Source: a cyanobacterium PCC 7702
GTDB lineage: Bacteria; Cyanobacteriota; Cyanobacteriia; Cyanobacteriales; Nostocaceae
Assembly (NCBI GenBank): GCA_000332255.1
Contig: KB235926.1
Coordinates: 640,358 to 704,357 of the forward strand
Direction: 5' to 3'
DNA length: 64,000 nt
Part shown: piece after piece, positions 9,616 through 18,378 of the stretch
Layout of the letters: every line of letters begins with the position of its first letter
How positions within the stretch are numbered: position 1 is the stretch's first letter
The notes under the pieces: model-generated
Seen by the model: only the letters and a program-made list of their open reading frames with translations
What the model was told of the DNA's origin: nothing
Databases searched by the model: none
Position numbers and translations under genes: made by a program

Positions 9616-10611
9616 TTACTGTGCAGATGGTGGCGGTCCTAAAATCGGTTTGCTAATTCTTCCGCAATCAATTTCTGCAATGACTGATTTGTCGTTTGTG
9701 GATTTGGCGATGGGGTCAATCCGACATGATTTTTGGAAGTAATATCCACGTCCGCTCAAAGAAGGACCAGTCCAGATACTTAATAAATCTAACTTATAGC
9801 CTGACTTGAGATTATATATACGCGGTTCAACTTGCCATAAAGATTTTTCTTCATATTCGCGCAAGTTAGTTTCTATAACTTGTCTACCTAGGTTTGCAAC
9901 TCTTTGTTTGGCGTCTAGTAGCCATTGCTCTACTTCTGACCAAGGCCTGTCCAGAATTTGTTGCTCTATTCTCGGTTCGAGTTTTTCTAAAATCACAATT
10001 CCGTTTCTGGGAACTTTGGTTGAAGGTACTATTTTCATAACAAAGGTGCGTGGAATTTTGTCTAAACGCAAACTGGGATATTCTTGGTACCATTTGTTGA
10101 CAACGAATGTGAATTGTAAACAACAACTAATTACCAAACTACTAGCAATTAAAATAATAATTTTTTGACGGTCTTCTAATTTGGGTATTTGTGGGTTGAC
10201 GTCTGTTCCCGTTCCTTCAAAAAATTCTGGAATGGCAGTAATTAATGCGGAAATTGTCGGCCAGAAAACAATTGTATTTGTGGTAATAATATTTTCTTGA
10301 TGTCGAAAGGCAAAAGTACTAATTAAAAATCCAGTTATTAATGCTCCAACTGGCATGTTGGTACCGGGAACAAGCAAGGGATTGTCGGTGGTATACCAAG
10401 CGGTACCTGCTATCAGAAACAGCCAGCCGCAAAAGGCGATAGCATCCCTGACAAAACCGTTAGATAGCCATGACATTAATAAAGAAAAAACGCTCAAATA
10501 AATTAATGTTTGCCAGGAGTAAGCTTTGGGAGGTACTAAGATTTTTTTGATTCTTGCATAAATATCTTCAAAGATATTAAATAATCCGAATATATCTTTC
10601 AAAACTTGCAT
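9616..10611 (-). CDS. fraD: FraD, septal-junction membrane protein
   Basis: The 331-residue protein has about five membrane segments in the first 180 residues, a short coiled region, and a C-terminal periplasmic domain (about 195-331) with 'IEQQILDRPWSEVEQWLLDAKQRV' region. This layout, TM half followed by a periplasmic domain, and its place between fraC and fraE match FraD (about 340 residues in Anabaena), a component of cell-cell septal junctions (recalled). It starts 11 bases after fraC. The 69-base gap to fraE is compatible with one operon. Confidence 0.88.
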   Translation of the reverse strand: MQVLKDIFGLFNIFEDIYARIKKILVPPKAYSWQTLIYLSVFSLLMSWLSNGFVRDAIAFCGWLFLIAGTAWYTTDNPLLVPGTNMPVGALITGFLISTFAFRHQENIITTNTIVFWPTISALITAIPEFFEGTGTDVNPQIPKLEDRQKIIILIASSLVISCCLQFTFVVNKWYQEYPSLRLDKIPRTFVMKIVPSTKVPRNGIVILEKLEPRIEQQILDRPWSEVEQWLLDAKQRVANLGRQVIETNLREYEEKSLWQVEPRIYNLKSGYKLDLLSIWTGPSLSGRGYYFQKSCRIDPIAKSTNDKSVIAEIDCGRISKPILGPPPSAQ

Positions 10612-10622
10612 TATCGCACCTC

Positions 10623-11162
10623 TTAGAGCTGTTTGGGAATCAAAAATAAAATCATAGCAATAGCGCTGTAGCTGAGGGCATTAGCTATTAAAACAGTGGT
10701 AGCCAGATTAGTATTTTGCAATTTTAATTTCTGGCTACGACGTAAGTTGAAGCGTTGGGAAGTACTGGCAGGCTCAGACTTTTGAAAATCTGTCAGTGAA
10801 AGTAATAAAAGTCTCAAGAACAATACTTTTAGTAAAAAAGTACCAAAGAAAATTATAAAAGCAGTTAAAATCATTAACATCTGGATTTTAGTTGAGAGAA
10901 AGTGAGCGAAGAAAATGTAACTAATTAATTCTGATTTGAGGGGTATTGCTAGTAGTGGTTCTAAGAGAAAAAATACTATCCAACCTATGGCGTTAGACAG
11001 TAAATTAATGGAGATAGCATAGAAAGTTGAAGTTCTTTTGTCAAATTTGAGTCGTTTATTCAAGATGTATGCTTCTAGGGGAATGGCTATCAGGATGAAT
11101 AAAAAATTAAATAAAATGGCACCGAGGGGAATAATTTCAGGAATCATAGCATAGTCAAACAT
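10623..11162 (-). CDS. fraC: FraC, septal membrane protein
   Basis: An integral membrane protein beginning 'MFDYAMIPEIIPLGAILFN' with four to five hydrophobic helices. I chose the ATG at 11162 because it yields 179 residues, the length I recall for Anabaena FraC, and because the 26 codons upstream of it read as non-conserved leader. An upstream ATG at 11240 would give 205 residues. FraC localises FraD to the septum in Anabaena (recalled). It heads the fraC-fraD-fraE operon, strong evidence for a filamentous host. Confidence 0.88.
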   Translation of the reverse strand: MFDYAMIPEIIPLGAILFNFLFILIAIPLEAYILNKRLKFDKRTSTFYAISINLLSNAIGWIVFFLLEPLLAIPLKSELISYIFFAHFLSTKIQMLMILTAFIIFFGTFLLKVLFLRLLLLSLTDFQKSEPASTSQRFNLRRSQKLKLQNTNLATTVLIANALSYSAIAMILFLIPKQL

Positions 11163-11335
11163 GACCAAATAGGTTTCTAGATGCGACTGAAGAAAGTATA
11201 GCCGCAAGCAGGACAATTTTGGGGTTTGGGGAAGATACAAGGCTAGATTTGTGAAAATCTGGACTTTCCTCTCTCTAGCAGTTATGACAAGACTTGGGTA
11301 AGATTAAAGACTGCTACGTTACAGCTTGTAGTCAG

Positions 11336-12472
11336 ATGCTCAAAAACGACATCGGTATCCGTACAGCGCAGGTACGTCCGCAAAGGGTAACAGGACAAAT
11401 TCACGTTTACGACGGTGCTGGTAAAGGTAAATCCCAAGCAGCTTTGGGAGTGGTTTTGCGTTCTATAGGTTTGGGGATAAATACACCGAATAATTCCAAC
11501 CGTGTCTTGCTGCTAAGGTTTTTAAAGGGACCGGAACGGGATTATGATGAAGATGGGGCGATCGCAGCTTTGCAGCGAGGATTTCCACATTTAATTGATC
11601 AAGTTCGCACTGGAAGAGCGGATTTTTTTGGGCCCCACGAAATTACCCCTTTTGATAGAGTTGAGGCGGCGCGGGGTTGGGATGTGGCTAAGGGTGCGAT
11701 CGCTTCTGGTTTATACTCGGTTGTTGTTTTGGATGAAATTAATCCTGTTTTAGATTTGGGGTTGCTACCGGTGGATGAGGTAGTGCAAACGCTCAAATCC
11801 AAACCGCCAGAGTTAGAAATTATTGCTACTGGACGTGGAACACCACAAAAGTTACTTGATATTGCAGATTTGCACTCGGAAATGAAACCCCACCATCACC
11901 CTGTTGCCAAAGCACAGGGAATAGAAGGTATTGAAATTTACACTGGCTCCGGGAAAGGTAAATCTACCAGTGCTTTGGGTAAAGCTTTGCAAGCAATTGG
12001 AAGGGGAATCAATCATCCCGGTTCTACGCGCGTGTTAATTATGCAATGGCTCAAGGGTGGTACTGGTTATACAGAAGATGCAGCTCTTGCTGCTTTGCAG
12101 CAGTCTTATCCGGATGTGGTGGATCACCAACGCTGCGGTCGAGATGCGATCGTCTGGCGTAATTCCCGACAAGAATTAGATTATGTAGAAGCGGAAAGGG
12201 GTTGGGAAATTGCCAAAACTGCGATCGCTTCTGGAATTTATAAAACGATTATCCTTGACGAGCTCAATCCCACCGTGGATTTGGAACTGCTTCCTGTGGA
12301 ACCAATTGTGCAAACTTTGCTGCGTAAACCTCCTCATACTGAAATTATTATTACCGGGCGTTGTCAAAACCAACCTGCATACTTTGATTTGGCGAGTGTT
12401 CATTCTGAAGTTTACTGCCACAAGCACTATGCCAATCAAGGTGTACAGCTAAAGCGAGGAGTGGATTTCTAA
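11336..12472 (+). CDS. Tandem two-domain CobO/CobA-like P-loop protein
   Basis: Two homologous halves (about 20-190 and 200-375) each carry the corrinoid adenosyltransferase P-loop: 'GAGKGKSQAALG' and 'GSGKGKSTSALG'. Each also has 'VVLDEINP'/'IILDELNP' Walker-B-like and 'TGRG'/'TGRC' motifs. Single-domain CobO adenosylates cob(I)yrinic acid a,c-diamide and is about 200 residues; this 378-residue protein is a duplication-fusion. Both halves keep the P-loop, so neither is obviously dead. ATG 11336 is preferred; a TTG at 11294 would add 14 residues without a clear ribosome-binding site. No cobalamin riboswitch or cob gene is adjacent. Confidence 0.85.
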   Translation: MLKNDIGIRTAQVRPQRVTGQIHVYDGAGKGKSQAALGVVLRSIGLGINTPNNSNRVLLLRFLKGPERDYDEDGAIAALQRGFPHLIDQVRTGRADFFGPHEITPFDRVEAARGWDVAKGAIASGLYSVVVLDEINPVLDLGLLPVDEVVQTLKSKPPELEIIATGRGTPQKLLDIADLHSEMKPHHHPVAKAQGIEGIEIYTGSGKGKSTSALGKALQAIGRGINHPGSTRVLIMQWLKGGTGYTEDAALAALQQSYPDVVDHQRCGRDAIVWRNSRQELDYVEAERGWEIAKTAIASGIYKTIILDELNPTVDLELLPVEPIVQTLLRKPPHTEIIITGRCQNQPAYFDLASVHSEVYCHKHYANQGVQLKRGVDF

Positions 12473-12495
12473 ATATTAAATTACGGTTAAATATT

Positions 12496-12606
12496 ATGGA
12501 CAATAGTAATTTTTTAGACTTGGTAGCCGGGGGAGTCGCAATTGTGATTGTTGTCAGCGGAATATTAATGATGTTCACCACAGTATTTACCACCAAACAC
12601 AAATAA
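12496..12606 (+). CDS. Putative 36-residue single-pass membrane protein
   Basis: An ATG-started frame of 36 codons encodes a short polar N-terminus, one hydrophobic helix ('LVAGGVAIVIVVSGILMMF') and a basic tail ending 'TTKHK'. This resembles the small thylakoid proteins common in cyanobacteria, but I do not recognise it as a known photosystem or cytochrome subunit. No strong ribosome-binding site is seen. It lies between the CobO-like gene and the CAAD gene on the same strand. Confidence 0.45.
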   Translation: MDNSNFLDLVAGGVAIVIVVSGILMMFTTVFTTKHK

Positions 12607-12663
12607 TCTTCAACAAAGATTTGTGTTAGTTTAGCCTGTAGTATAGATATAAGGAGATATGGC

Positions 12664-13092
12664 ATGGAAACCAAACAATTGCAGTACGACGATATCGCTT
12701 CTCCTAGCAAGCAATTGGCTGCGATTCCAGGCACAGATACCCAAAACCTACCCAAATTAATACCTGCCCAACCTGCTCAAAATCAATGGCAAGAGATTAG
12801 CAAAGCAATTACAAAATTTGGGGAGCAGTTTCCGGAAAATTTGGAAAAATTTTCTAACGCCTACAAACAACCTTTAATTGCCTTAGGTTGGGTTTTCTTA
12901 ACATTTGTTTTGGTGAAGGTAATTTTGGCAATCTTGAGTGCAATTAACGATATTCCCTTGGCGCAGCCTTTATTTGAGTTGATTGGTATTAGTTACTCAA
13001 GTTGGTTTTCTTTTCGTTATCTGCTTAGAACTTCAACTAGAGAAGAATTAGCTGCAGAAATAGATTTAATTAAAAAACAGTTCTTAGGTTAA
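12664..13092 (+). CDS. CAAD domain (CURT1-like) membrane protein
   Basis: The 142-residue protein has a variable hydrophilic N-terminus (1-60), an amphipathic segment, two adjacent membrane helices (about 70-90 and 98-118, ending 'GISYSSWFSFRYLL') and a C-terminal 'EELAAEIDLIKKQFLG' helix. This is the CAAD/CURT1 layout; plant CURT1 proteins curve grana margins and a cyanobacterial homologue shapes thylakoids (recalled). AAGGAG lies 8-9 bases before the ATG. A terminator-like hairpin follows at 13124. Confidence 0.88.
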   Translation: METKQLQYDDIASPSKQLAAIPGTDTQNLPKLIPAQPAQNQWQEISKAITKFGEQFPENLEKFSNAYKQPLIALGWVFLTFVLVKVILAILSAINDIPLAQPLFELIGISYSSWFSFRYLLRTSTREELAAEIDLIKKQFLG

Positions 13093-13123
13093 TAGCAAAT
13101 TCAAATCTAAATATAGCTTTCTG

Positions 13124-13160
13124 GGTCAGGTATACTAGCTTATACTTGACCTAAATTTTT
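13124..13160 (+). terminator. Hairpin with T-rich tail after the CAAD gene
   Basis: GGTCAGGTATA pairs with TATACTTGACC around a CTAGCT loop (11 pairs, one G-U), followed by TAAATTTTTATAT. Its position 31 bases after the CAAD stop and the T-rich tail suggest an intrinsic terminator. Confidence 0.6.
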
Positions 13161-13364
13161 ATATAATAAAATAATTTAAACTCTTGGATTTATTTGATAT
13201 AGATATCTTATAGTCAATGCCCAGAGTATATCAAAGGATAGATTAAATTCCTCTTCTTGCTAGTTAAAACACTCCTTGAGATAGTAAATTTATGGTTGTT
13301 AAAAATCATAGTCTAGATCGCAAATTTGGATCGAGCAGGATAGATTGTTAGGAGAAGAAAAATA

Positions 13365-13775
13365 ATGACTAATGAAAATTTTAACAAAGCAATAGATAGC
13401 TCTGAGCGTGCCAAAATAGATCAGTACGACAGACATATAATTCCGGCTGAAACTGCTGCTCGGAAAGAAAGGGAAGGCGAACTGTATAAAACACTTCCTA
13501 CAGAGGAAAGGGAAGCAAGTGCTAGTACGGACGACCAAACTCATCCTGGGGAAAGTGTTCACACCACAGGGGGTTACACGGTGGATAAAGAAGGTTTGTT
13601 AAACAACTATGCCATCGAACCGGAAATGTACTACGAAGTACCAGGGGATGCGCAACAGCAAGCACAGGAAGACGCTGCACAGCGTATCGAGGAGCTAAAA
13701 CAAGTGAATGAAGATAAGGAAGGCCAATTAACGATGGACAGCGACCAGCGGGGTAGAGGTCCTGGCGCTATATAA
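13365..13775 (+). CDS. Hydrophilic acidic protein of unknown function, 136 aa
   Basis: The product is highly charged, without membrane segments or cysteine, and rich in Glu, Gln, Asp and Lys, so probably largely disordered or helical. Recognisable blocks are 'QYDRHIIPAETAARKEREGE', 'HTTGGYTVDKEGLLNNYAIEPEMYYEVPGD' region and the C-terminal 'DQRGRGPGAI'. AGGAGA lies about 10 bases before the ATG, supporting the start. I do not recognise a family; similar hydrophilic proteins in cyanobacteria are sometimes stress-induced, but nothing here proves it. A 270-base AT-rich leader precedes it. Confidence 0.75.
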   Translation: MTNENFNKAIDSSERAKIDQYDRHIIPAETAARKEREGELYKTLPTEEREASASTDDQTHPGESVHTTGGYTVDKEGLLNNYAIEPEMYYEVPGDAQQQAQEDAAQRIEELKQVNEDKEGQLTMDSDQRGRGPGAI

Positions 13776-13819
13776 GAATTTTGCTTGTGGTGTTGAGAAG
13801 TTTACGGCGATGATTGGGG

Positions 13820-14479
13820 TTAGTTCCTAGTCGTCGCTTTTTTGGCCATGGGGGAATGCTCGTACTGCGCGAGCAAATCCGCCGGATCTTGATAAATAGC
13901 TATTGCTCCTGCAACTTAGGTATCGTCAAAACCTCCGCAGTGAAAGGCGATGACATCTACTCGCGCTGCGTTTGCTGATTCGATCTCGTAGGGAGTATCG
14001 CCGAGCACGATCGCTTCGTTTGGTTGTAACTGCAATTTGGCAGGGGTAGCTCTGACTATATCTGCAGCGGAGGTTGTTGTTTGGGCCAGTAAATCTTCTA
14101 TTTTGATGACCTCGAGCAAGGCGAATAATTCTTGGCTTTTGGCTGAAGTGGCTACAACCAGGCGTAATCCTTCCTGTTGCAACTTTAGCAGCAGCTGTCG
14201 CGCGCCCTTGGTGAGTGTTAAAGTTGGTGCGTAATTTGTGGAGAAAAATTTCTTGACGGTAGTCGGCGATTTTTTCCTTCTCCTTCTTCGCTGGAAAGTT
14301 CCAGTACTAGTTTAGGAATGATGCGATCGCCTCCCATACCGATTAAAGGTCTAACTTCCTCGAACGCGATTTCGCGGCCAAATTTCTTTCTCAAAAGCTT
14401 CCACCCAGGCGCAAGCATGGGCATCGTTACTGAGAATCAGCGTTACATCTATATCTAGAATTACACTTTGTAATGTCAT
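13820..14479 (-). pseudogene. Decayed HAD-superfamily hydrolase
   Basis: Fragments in different frames together spell one HAD hydrolase. From 14479 the first frame reads 'VILDIDVTLILSNDAHACAW', where the motif I DxDGT has become DxDVT. The frame shifts at about 14388 to give 'KFGREIAFEEVRPLIGMGGD'. It shifts again near 14265 (expected 'IADYRQEIFLHK'), and once more before 'LTKGARQLLLKLQQEGLRL'. The long central fragment (13916-14182) holds motif II 'VVATSAK' and motif III 'AIVLGDTPYEIESA'. A last shift near 13915 gives 'AGAIAIYQDPADLLAQYEHS'. At least four shifts plus a mutated catalytic motif favour true decay over sequencing error. Confidence 0.85.
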
Positions 14480-14989
14480 TTTCCCATTTCCTTTTTGGTC
14501 AATACAACATTACATGGAAATTCCTGGGATTACCTCCTTCTGCGTAGCTACTTTTGTGCAATGTTGGGTGGGTCAGTACCACAAGTATTGTGATTGGTGC
14601 CAATAGGAGGAAATATATAGTGGTTTGTGATGTTTTTTTACTTACGAAAGTAATTACAAATTTTTCTTATCAACATCGTTTCTAAACCTCACATTTGTTA
14701 TGCTTACCTGCCACTACCGCGATCATCTGAGTGAGTTTGACCGATACTTGCAAGTTGGATTCTAATAATTTTCGTTGTCCTAATCACAAGATGCTCCCTC
14801 TAGGATCTGTTTAATTCCATCTACAAAGCAAAAGACAGAGCAACAGGAGTAGTTTGCTAGAATTTGCCAATTTGGCAGAGTTTGGTGGGGTAAAAGTCCA
14901 GGACTTATCCAAAATAGGAGGCTTTTTGGGGGTTAGGAATCTTGCCGGTCAAAAAGTATAATCATATTTACCTATTTCTGGCGCGTGGT
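14480..14989. other. Intergenic region between HAD pseudogene and channel-like gene
   Basis: No convincing gene. Near the right end an AGGAGG (14916-14921) lies in the loop of a possible CCAAAA/TTTTGG stem, and a TTG at 14942 is in frame with the downstream gene, so part of this stretch may be the leader or N-terminus of that gene. Confidence 0.4.
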
Positions 14990-17041
14990 ATGGAGAATAC
15001 CCACCAATCTCTTCATTCCTCCCAAACAAAGTTACATCGATTTTTAGTTTGCGGATTGGGAAGTTTGGGTCAGCAGTGCGTTGCTGTTTTAAAGGAGTAT
15101 GGTGCTATTGTTAGTGCCATTGATTTGGTACCACCTTCTAGCTGGGAAGTATCAAATTTACAAGAATTGCTAGAAGAATTCCTGATTGGAGATTGCTGCC
15201 AGGCGAATATTCTAGAACAGGCTGGCATCCGCCAGTGCCGAGCTGTACTTTTGGTTACCAGTGATGAAGGGGTGAACATAGAAGCCGCTTTTGCAGCACG
15301 ACTTTTAAATCCTCAAGTGCGTTTGGTTGTACGGTCAGATAAACAAAATCTTAATAAACTTTTAAGTGAAAACCTCGGTAATTTCGTTGCTTTTGAACCA
15401 ACTCAACTAACTGCTTCTGCTTTTGCGTTTGCTGCTCTTGGTAATGAAAATTTGGGATACTTTCACCTGGAGGGACGTAAACTGCGAGTAGTCAAGCATC
15501 AAATTAAAAACGATGATTTTTGGTGCAATAAATGGCAGTTACACCAACTCAATACTTCTTTTCGCCGCGTATTAAATTATGCTACTCCTTCCTCAAAATT
15601 GCCGTTGCAATTTTATGAGTGGGAAGGCGAAACAACTTTGCGCTCGGGAGACACGATCGTTTATATCGAGGTTGCAGATTTGTTTCCTTTGGAACAACGT
15701 TCGGCAATTCAGTCCAGGAGCATCTTGCAGCAATTGTGGCAAGAATTTATTCCCAGTTTGTCATGGAAGGGTCTCAAGCAGATTGGCGATTACCTACGGT
15801 GGAATGGACGCACCGTGCGGGTGGCAATTATTTGCGGTATGACAGTGATTTTTTTGTGGTGTGGCGGAACAATTCTTTATACTCTCAACTATCCAACTTC
15901 TACCATGGTGGAGGCATTTTATGCCACGGCAGTCTTGCTTTTGGGAGGATATGGTGATTTATTCGGTAGTGTAAAATTCAAAACCCAGCCCGAGCCAGCT
16001 CAGTATATGCCAGGATGGTTGCGGTTGTTAAGTTTGGGGTTAACGTTAGCAGGTACGGCTTTTGTGGGGGTGTTGTATGCTTTGCTGACCGAGAAACTTC
16101 TCAGTTCAAAATTTCAGTTTCTCCTTCCTGGTGCTCGCACACCAAAACCCCGGCAAGATCACGTTGTCTTGATAGGATTGAATCGGGTCGGTCGGCAAAT
16201 TGCAACTCTTTTGCTAGAACTCAAACAACCTTTGATTGCAGTTACCCCTACAGCAGTGGATACCAATATCTCTCCCAAAATACCGGTGGTTGTTGACAAT
16301 TTTGCAGCTGCTTTAACAAAGGTGAATATTGCTCGTGCTAAAAGCGTGGTGGTGGTAACAGATGATGAAATGGAGAATCTGGAAATTAGTTTGATGGCTC
16401 ATAGTTTCAATCCCGATACCGGTTTGGTTATACGTACCTATAACCGTCAGTTTAGCGAGCGAATTGCGCAGTTGTTTTCCTACGCCCAGGTGCTGTGTAC
16501 GTCTGCTTTGTCGGCGGAAGTTTTTGCTGCTGCTGCTTTTGGAGAAAATATTCTCGGTTTGTTTCACCTGAACAATCAAACTATTCAGCTGGTAGAGTAC
16601 GCGGTGGAGGATGGGGATACTTTAAATGGTTTGATGTTGAGCGATGTTGCTTATGGCTATGGTGCTGTTCCCATTCTTTACCAAAAGGCTTCCAAGTCTC
16701 CTCCTAAGTTGATGCCTGCTTACGAAACTACTGTTGCTGTTGGCGATCGCTTGGTTGTTCTGGCTACTACTTCTAGTCTACAGTGCATTGAACGTGGCCA
16801 GTTGGCTCCCCGCAATTGGCAGGTGTTGGTTGAAAAGGCTTTTACCAATGATGCCATTTTTGACGGTGCTAATGAAATTAGTGTGATTTCTGGCTGTAAT
16901 ATCAGTACAGCTAGGCAATTAATGAAAAATTTACCGGCTGTGCTACCTAACCCGTTATACAAACAACAAGCTCAGCGCTTGGTTTTCAAGTTGAATAAGT
17001 TAAGGGTCATGGCTCGGGTGATACCAATAGAATCTCGCTAA
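14990..17041 (+). CDS. RCK-2TM-RCK potassium-channel-like protein
   Basis: The 683-residue protein has an N-terminal TrkA-N/RCK domain ('FLVCGLGSLGQQCVAVLKEYG', NAD-type glycine motif) at about 16-250, then a membrane helix (about 276-298), a pore-like loop with 'LLLGGYGDLFG' near residue 320, a second helix (about 345-372), and a second TrkA-N domain ('HVVLIGLNRVGRQIATLLLE') at about 395-650. This is the layout of ligand-gated cation channels with duplicated RCK modules, but with one RCK before the pore. The filter region reads GGYGD where K+ channels usually have T-V-G-Y-G-D, so ion selectivity is uncertain. A TTG at 14942 would add 16 residues. Confidence 0.8.
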   Translation: MENTHQSLHSSQTKLHRFLVCGLGSLGQQCVAVLKEYGAIVSAIDLVPPSSWEVSNLQELLEEFLIGDCCQANILEQAGIRQCRAVLLVTSDEGVNIEAAFAARLLNPQVRLVVRSDKQNLNKLLSENLGNFVAFEPTQLTASAFAFAALGNENLGYFHLEGRKLRVVKHQIKNDDFWCNKWQLHQLNTSFRRVLNYATPSSKLPLQFYEWEGETTLRSGDTIVYIEVADLFPLEQRSAIQSRSILQQLWQEFIPSLSWKGLKQIGDYLRWNGRTVRVAIICGMTVIFLWCGGTILYTLNYPTSTMVEAFYATAVLLLGGYGDLFGSVKFKTQPEPAQYMPGWLRLLSLGLTLAGTAFVGVLYALLTEKLLSSKFQFLLPGARTPKPRQDHVVLIGLNRVGRQIATLLLELKQPLIAVTPTAVDTNISPKIPVVVDNFAAALTKVNIARAKSVVVVTDDEMENLEISLMAHSFNPDTGLVIRTYNRQFSERIAQLFSYAQVLCTSALSAEVFAAAAFGENILGLFHLNNQTIQLVEYAVEDGDTLNGLMLSDVAYGYGAVPILYQKASKSPPKLMPAYETTVAVGDRLVVLATTSSLQCIERGQLAPRNWQVLVEKAFTNDAIFDGANEISVISGCNISTARQLMKNLPAVLPNPLYKQQAQRLVFKLNKLRVMARVIPIESR

Positions 17042-17086
17042 ACTTTCTTGCTTATTGTTATATAACCATAGAGATATGAATTCTGC

Positions 17087-17389
17087 TCAACGTTTAGCTA
17101 GCTGCTGAAACAAAAGTTGAACAGCCAAAGCTACTAACCCAACAGTTGCTATGGCAAAAACTGCAGAGGCGAAAGCGGTGACACCTACGACTAGGGTACG
17201 AACGGCGGAAGTAATGTTCAACACGATCCAGTTGTGGGAATGAATTGGTTTGGTGGCGTAGGTTGTGGCGATGGCGCTTGTGAGAGAGCATGCTGCGTAC
17301 GCCAGTGCTCCTGAGAAGAGTGCACCTGTTATGCAGCGTAGGGGAGTTGTTTGAGTTGGGGTTTGTGGCGTGAGGTTTGGTTCGTTCAT
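17087..17389 (-). CDS. DUF3082 membrane protein
   Basis: A 100-residue protein with a proline/threonine-rich N-terminus and two hydrophobic helices (about 20-42 and 58-93). I recognise the cyanobacterial DUF3082 pattern, commonly located immediately after ispE. Its ATG overlaps the ispE stop (ATGA, 17386-17389), so translation is coupled. Function unknown. Confidence 0.78.
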   Translation of the reverse strand: MNEPNLTPQTPTQTTPLRCITGALFSGALAYAACSLTSAIATTYATKPIHSHNWIVLNITSAVRTLVVGVTAFASAVFAIATVGLVALAVQLLFQQLAKR

Positions 17390-18333
17390 GATATTTGAAT
17401 GCCGTGTGGGAGGGATTGAGCTACGAATAATTCTAAATCTTCATCTGGTATTGCTGTTCTTATATTTAGTTTTACTTGCTGTGCTCTTTGTTTGCAGTCG
17501 CAGATGGCGAATACCGTCGGTCCGGAACCGGACATCATTGTTCCCAAAACACCTTCTTGTTTGGCAAGTATTTCCCGCAGTTCGGCTACTTGGGGGTAAG
17601 CTGGTAGAACTACTTTTTCTAAATCGTTGTGAAGTTTTTGGGCGATTTTTGTTATGTCCTGGCGAACGATAGCTTTTACCATTTCGCCTGAATGTACTGC
17701 TAAAGCACGTTCTACCAAGTTGTCTTGATGGCGGATGTAGGAATTGCCGTAGGAGGCGCGATAGGTATTGTACGCCCAAGCAGTGGAAATTTCTAGGTGG
17801 CGATATTTTGCCAATACGATATACATATCTTGTAAGCTGGGTAGGGGAGAAAGTTGTTCGCCTCTACCTGTGGCGATCGCGGTGCCACCGCCTATGCAAA
17901 ATGGTACGTCTGAACCTAAAATAGCTCCTAGTTCTTGTAATTCTGATTGAGTTAGTCCTAGTTTCCACAGTAAGTCGATTCCTACCAAAACTGCGGCGGC
18001 GTTGGTCGAACCTCCTGCTAATCCAGCTGCTACTGGTATGTTTTTGGTGATGGTGATGTCTACACCGCCGTATTTGGCGTGAGCATCGGGAAATTGTGTT
18101 GCCATTAATTCGGCGGCGCGGTAAGCTAAATTACTTTTATCGGTGGGGACTTGGGGGTGCTGGCAATGAAGGCGGATATCTTGAGTTTGCTTGGAGCAGC
18201 GAATTTCGACACGGTCGGCAAGGTCGATACTTTGAAGTATCATTGCTAACTCGTGAAAGTTATCAGGGCGATCGCCGATGATTTCTAAGTATAAGTTAAT
18301 TTTGGCGGGGGCAATGAGATTGTAGGAGTGCAT
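17386..18333 (-). CDS. ispE: 4-diphosphocytidyl-2-C-methyl-D-erythritol kinase
   Basis: IspE phosphorylates CDP-ME in the MEP pathway to isoprenoids. The 315-residue product opens 'LIAPAKINLYLEI', has the GHMP-kinase ATP motif 'PVAAGLAGGSTNAAA', and the C-terminal 'MSGSGPTVFAI' motif. It lies in the order rsmA, ispE, DUF3082 on the minus strand, a common cyanobacterial arrangement. The rsmA stop is 45 bases upstream and the ispE stop overlaps the DUF3082 start. Confidence 0.97.
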   Translation of the reverse strand: MHSYNLIAPAKINLYLEIIGDRPDNFHELAMILQSIDLADRVEIRCSKQTQDIRLHCQHPQVPTDKSNLAYRAAELMATQFPDAHAKYGGVDITITKNIPVAAGLAGGSTNAAAVLVGIDLLWKLGLTQSELQELGAILGSDVPFCIGGGTAIATGRGEQLSPLPSLQDMYIVLAKYRHLEISTAWAYNTYRASYGNSYIRHQDNLVERALAVHSGEMVKAIVRQDITKIAQKLHNDLEKVVLPAYPQVAELREILAKQEGVLGTMMSGSGPTVFAICDCKQRAQQVKLNIRTAIPDEDLELFVAQSLPHGIQIS

Positions 18334-18378
18334 ATTTGAGTGGATAGTGGGTGGTAGGTAGGGTAGTGGGGGGTTGTG

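Noticed and set aside
11163..11240. Longer N-terminus for FraC
   Set aside because: The 26 extra residues are rich in polar and bulky residues unlike the FraC start, and the shorter form has the expected length of 179.
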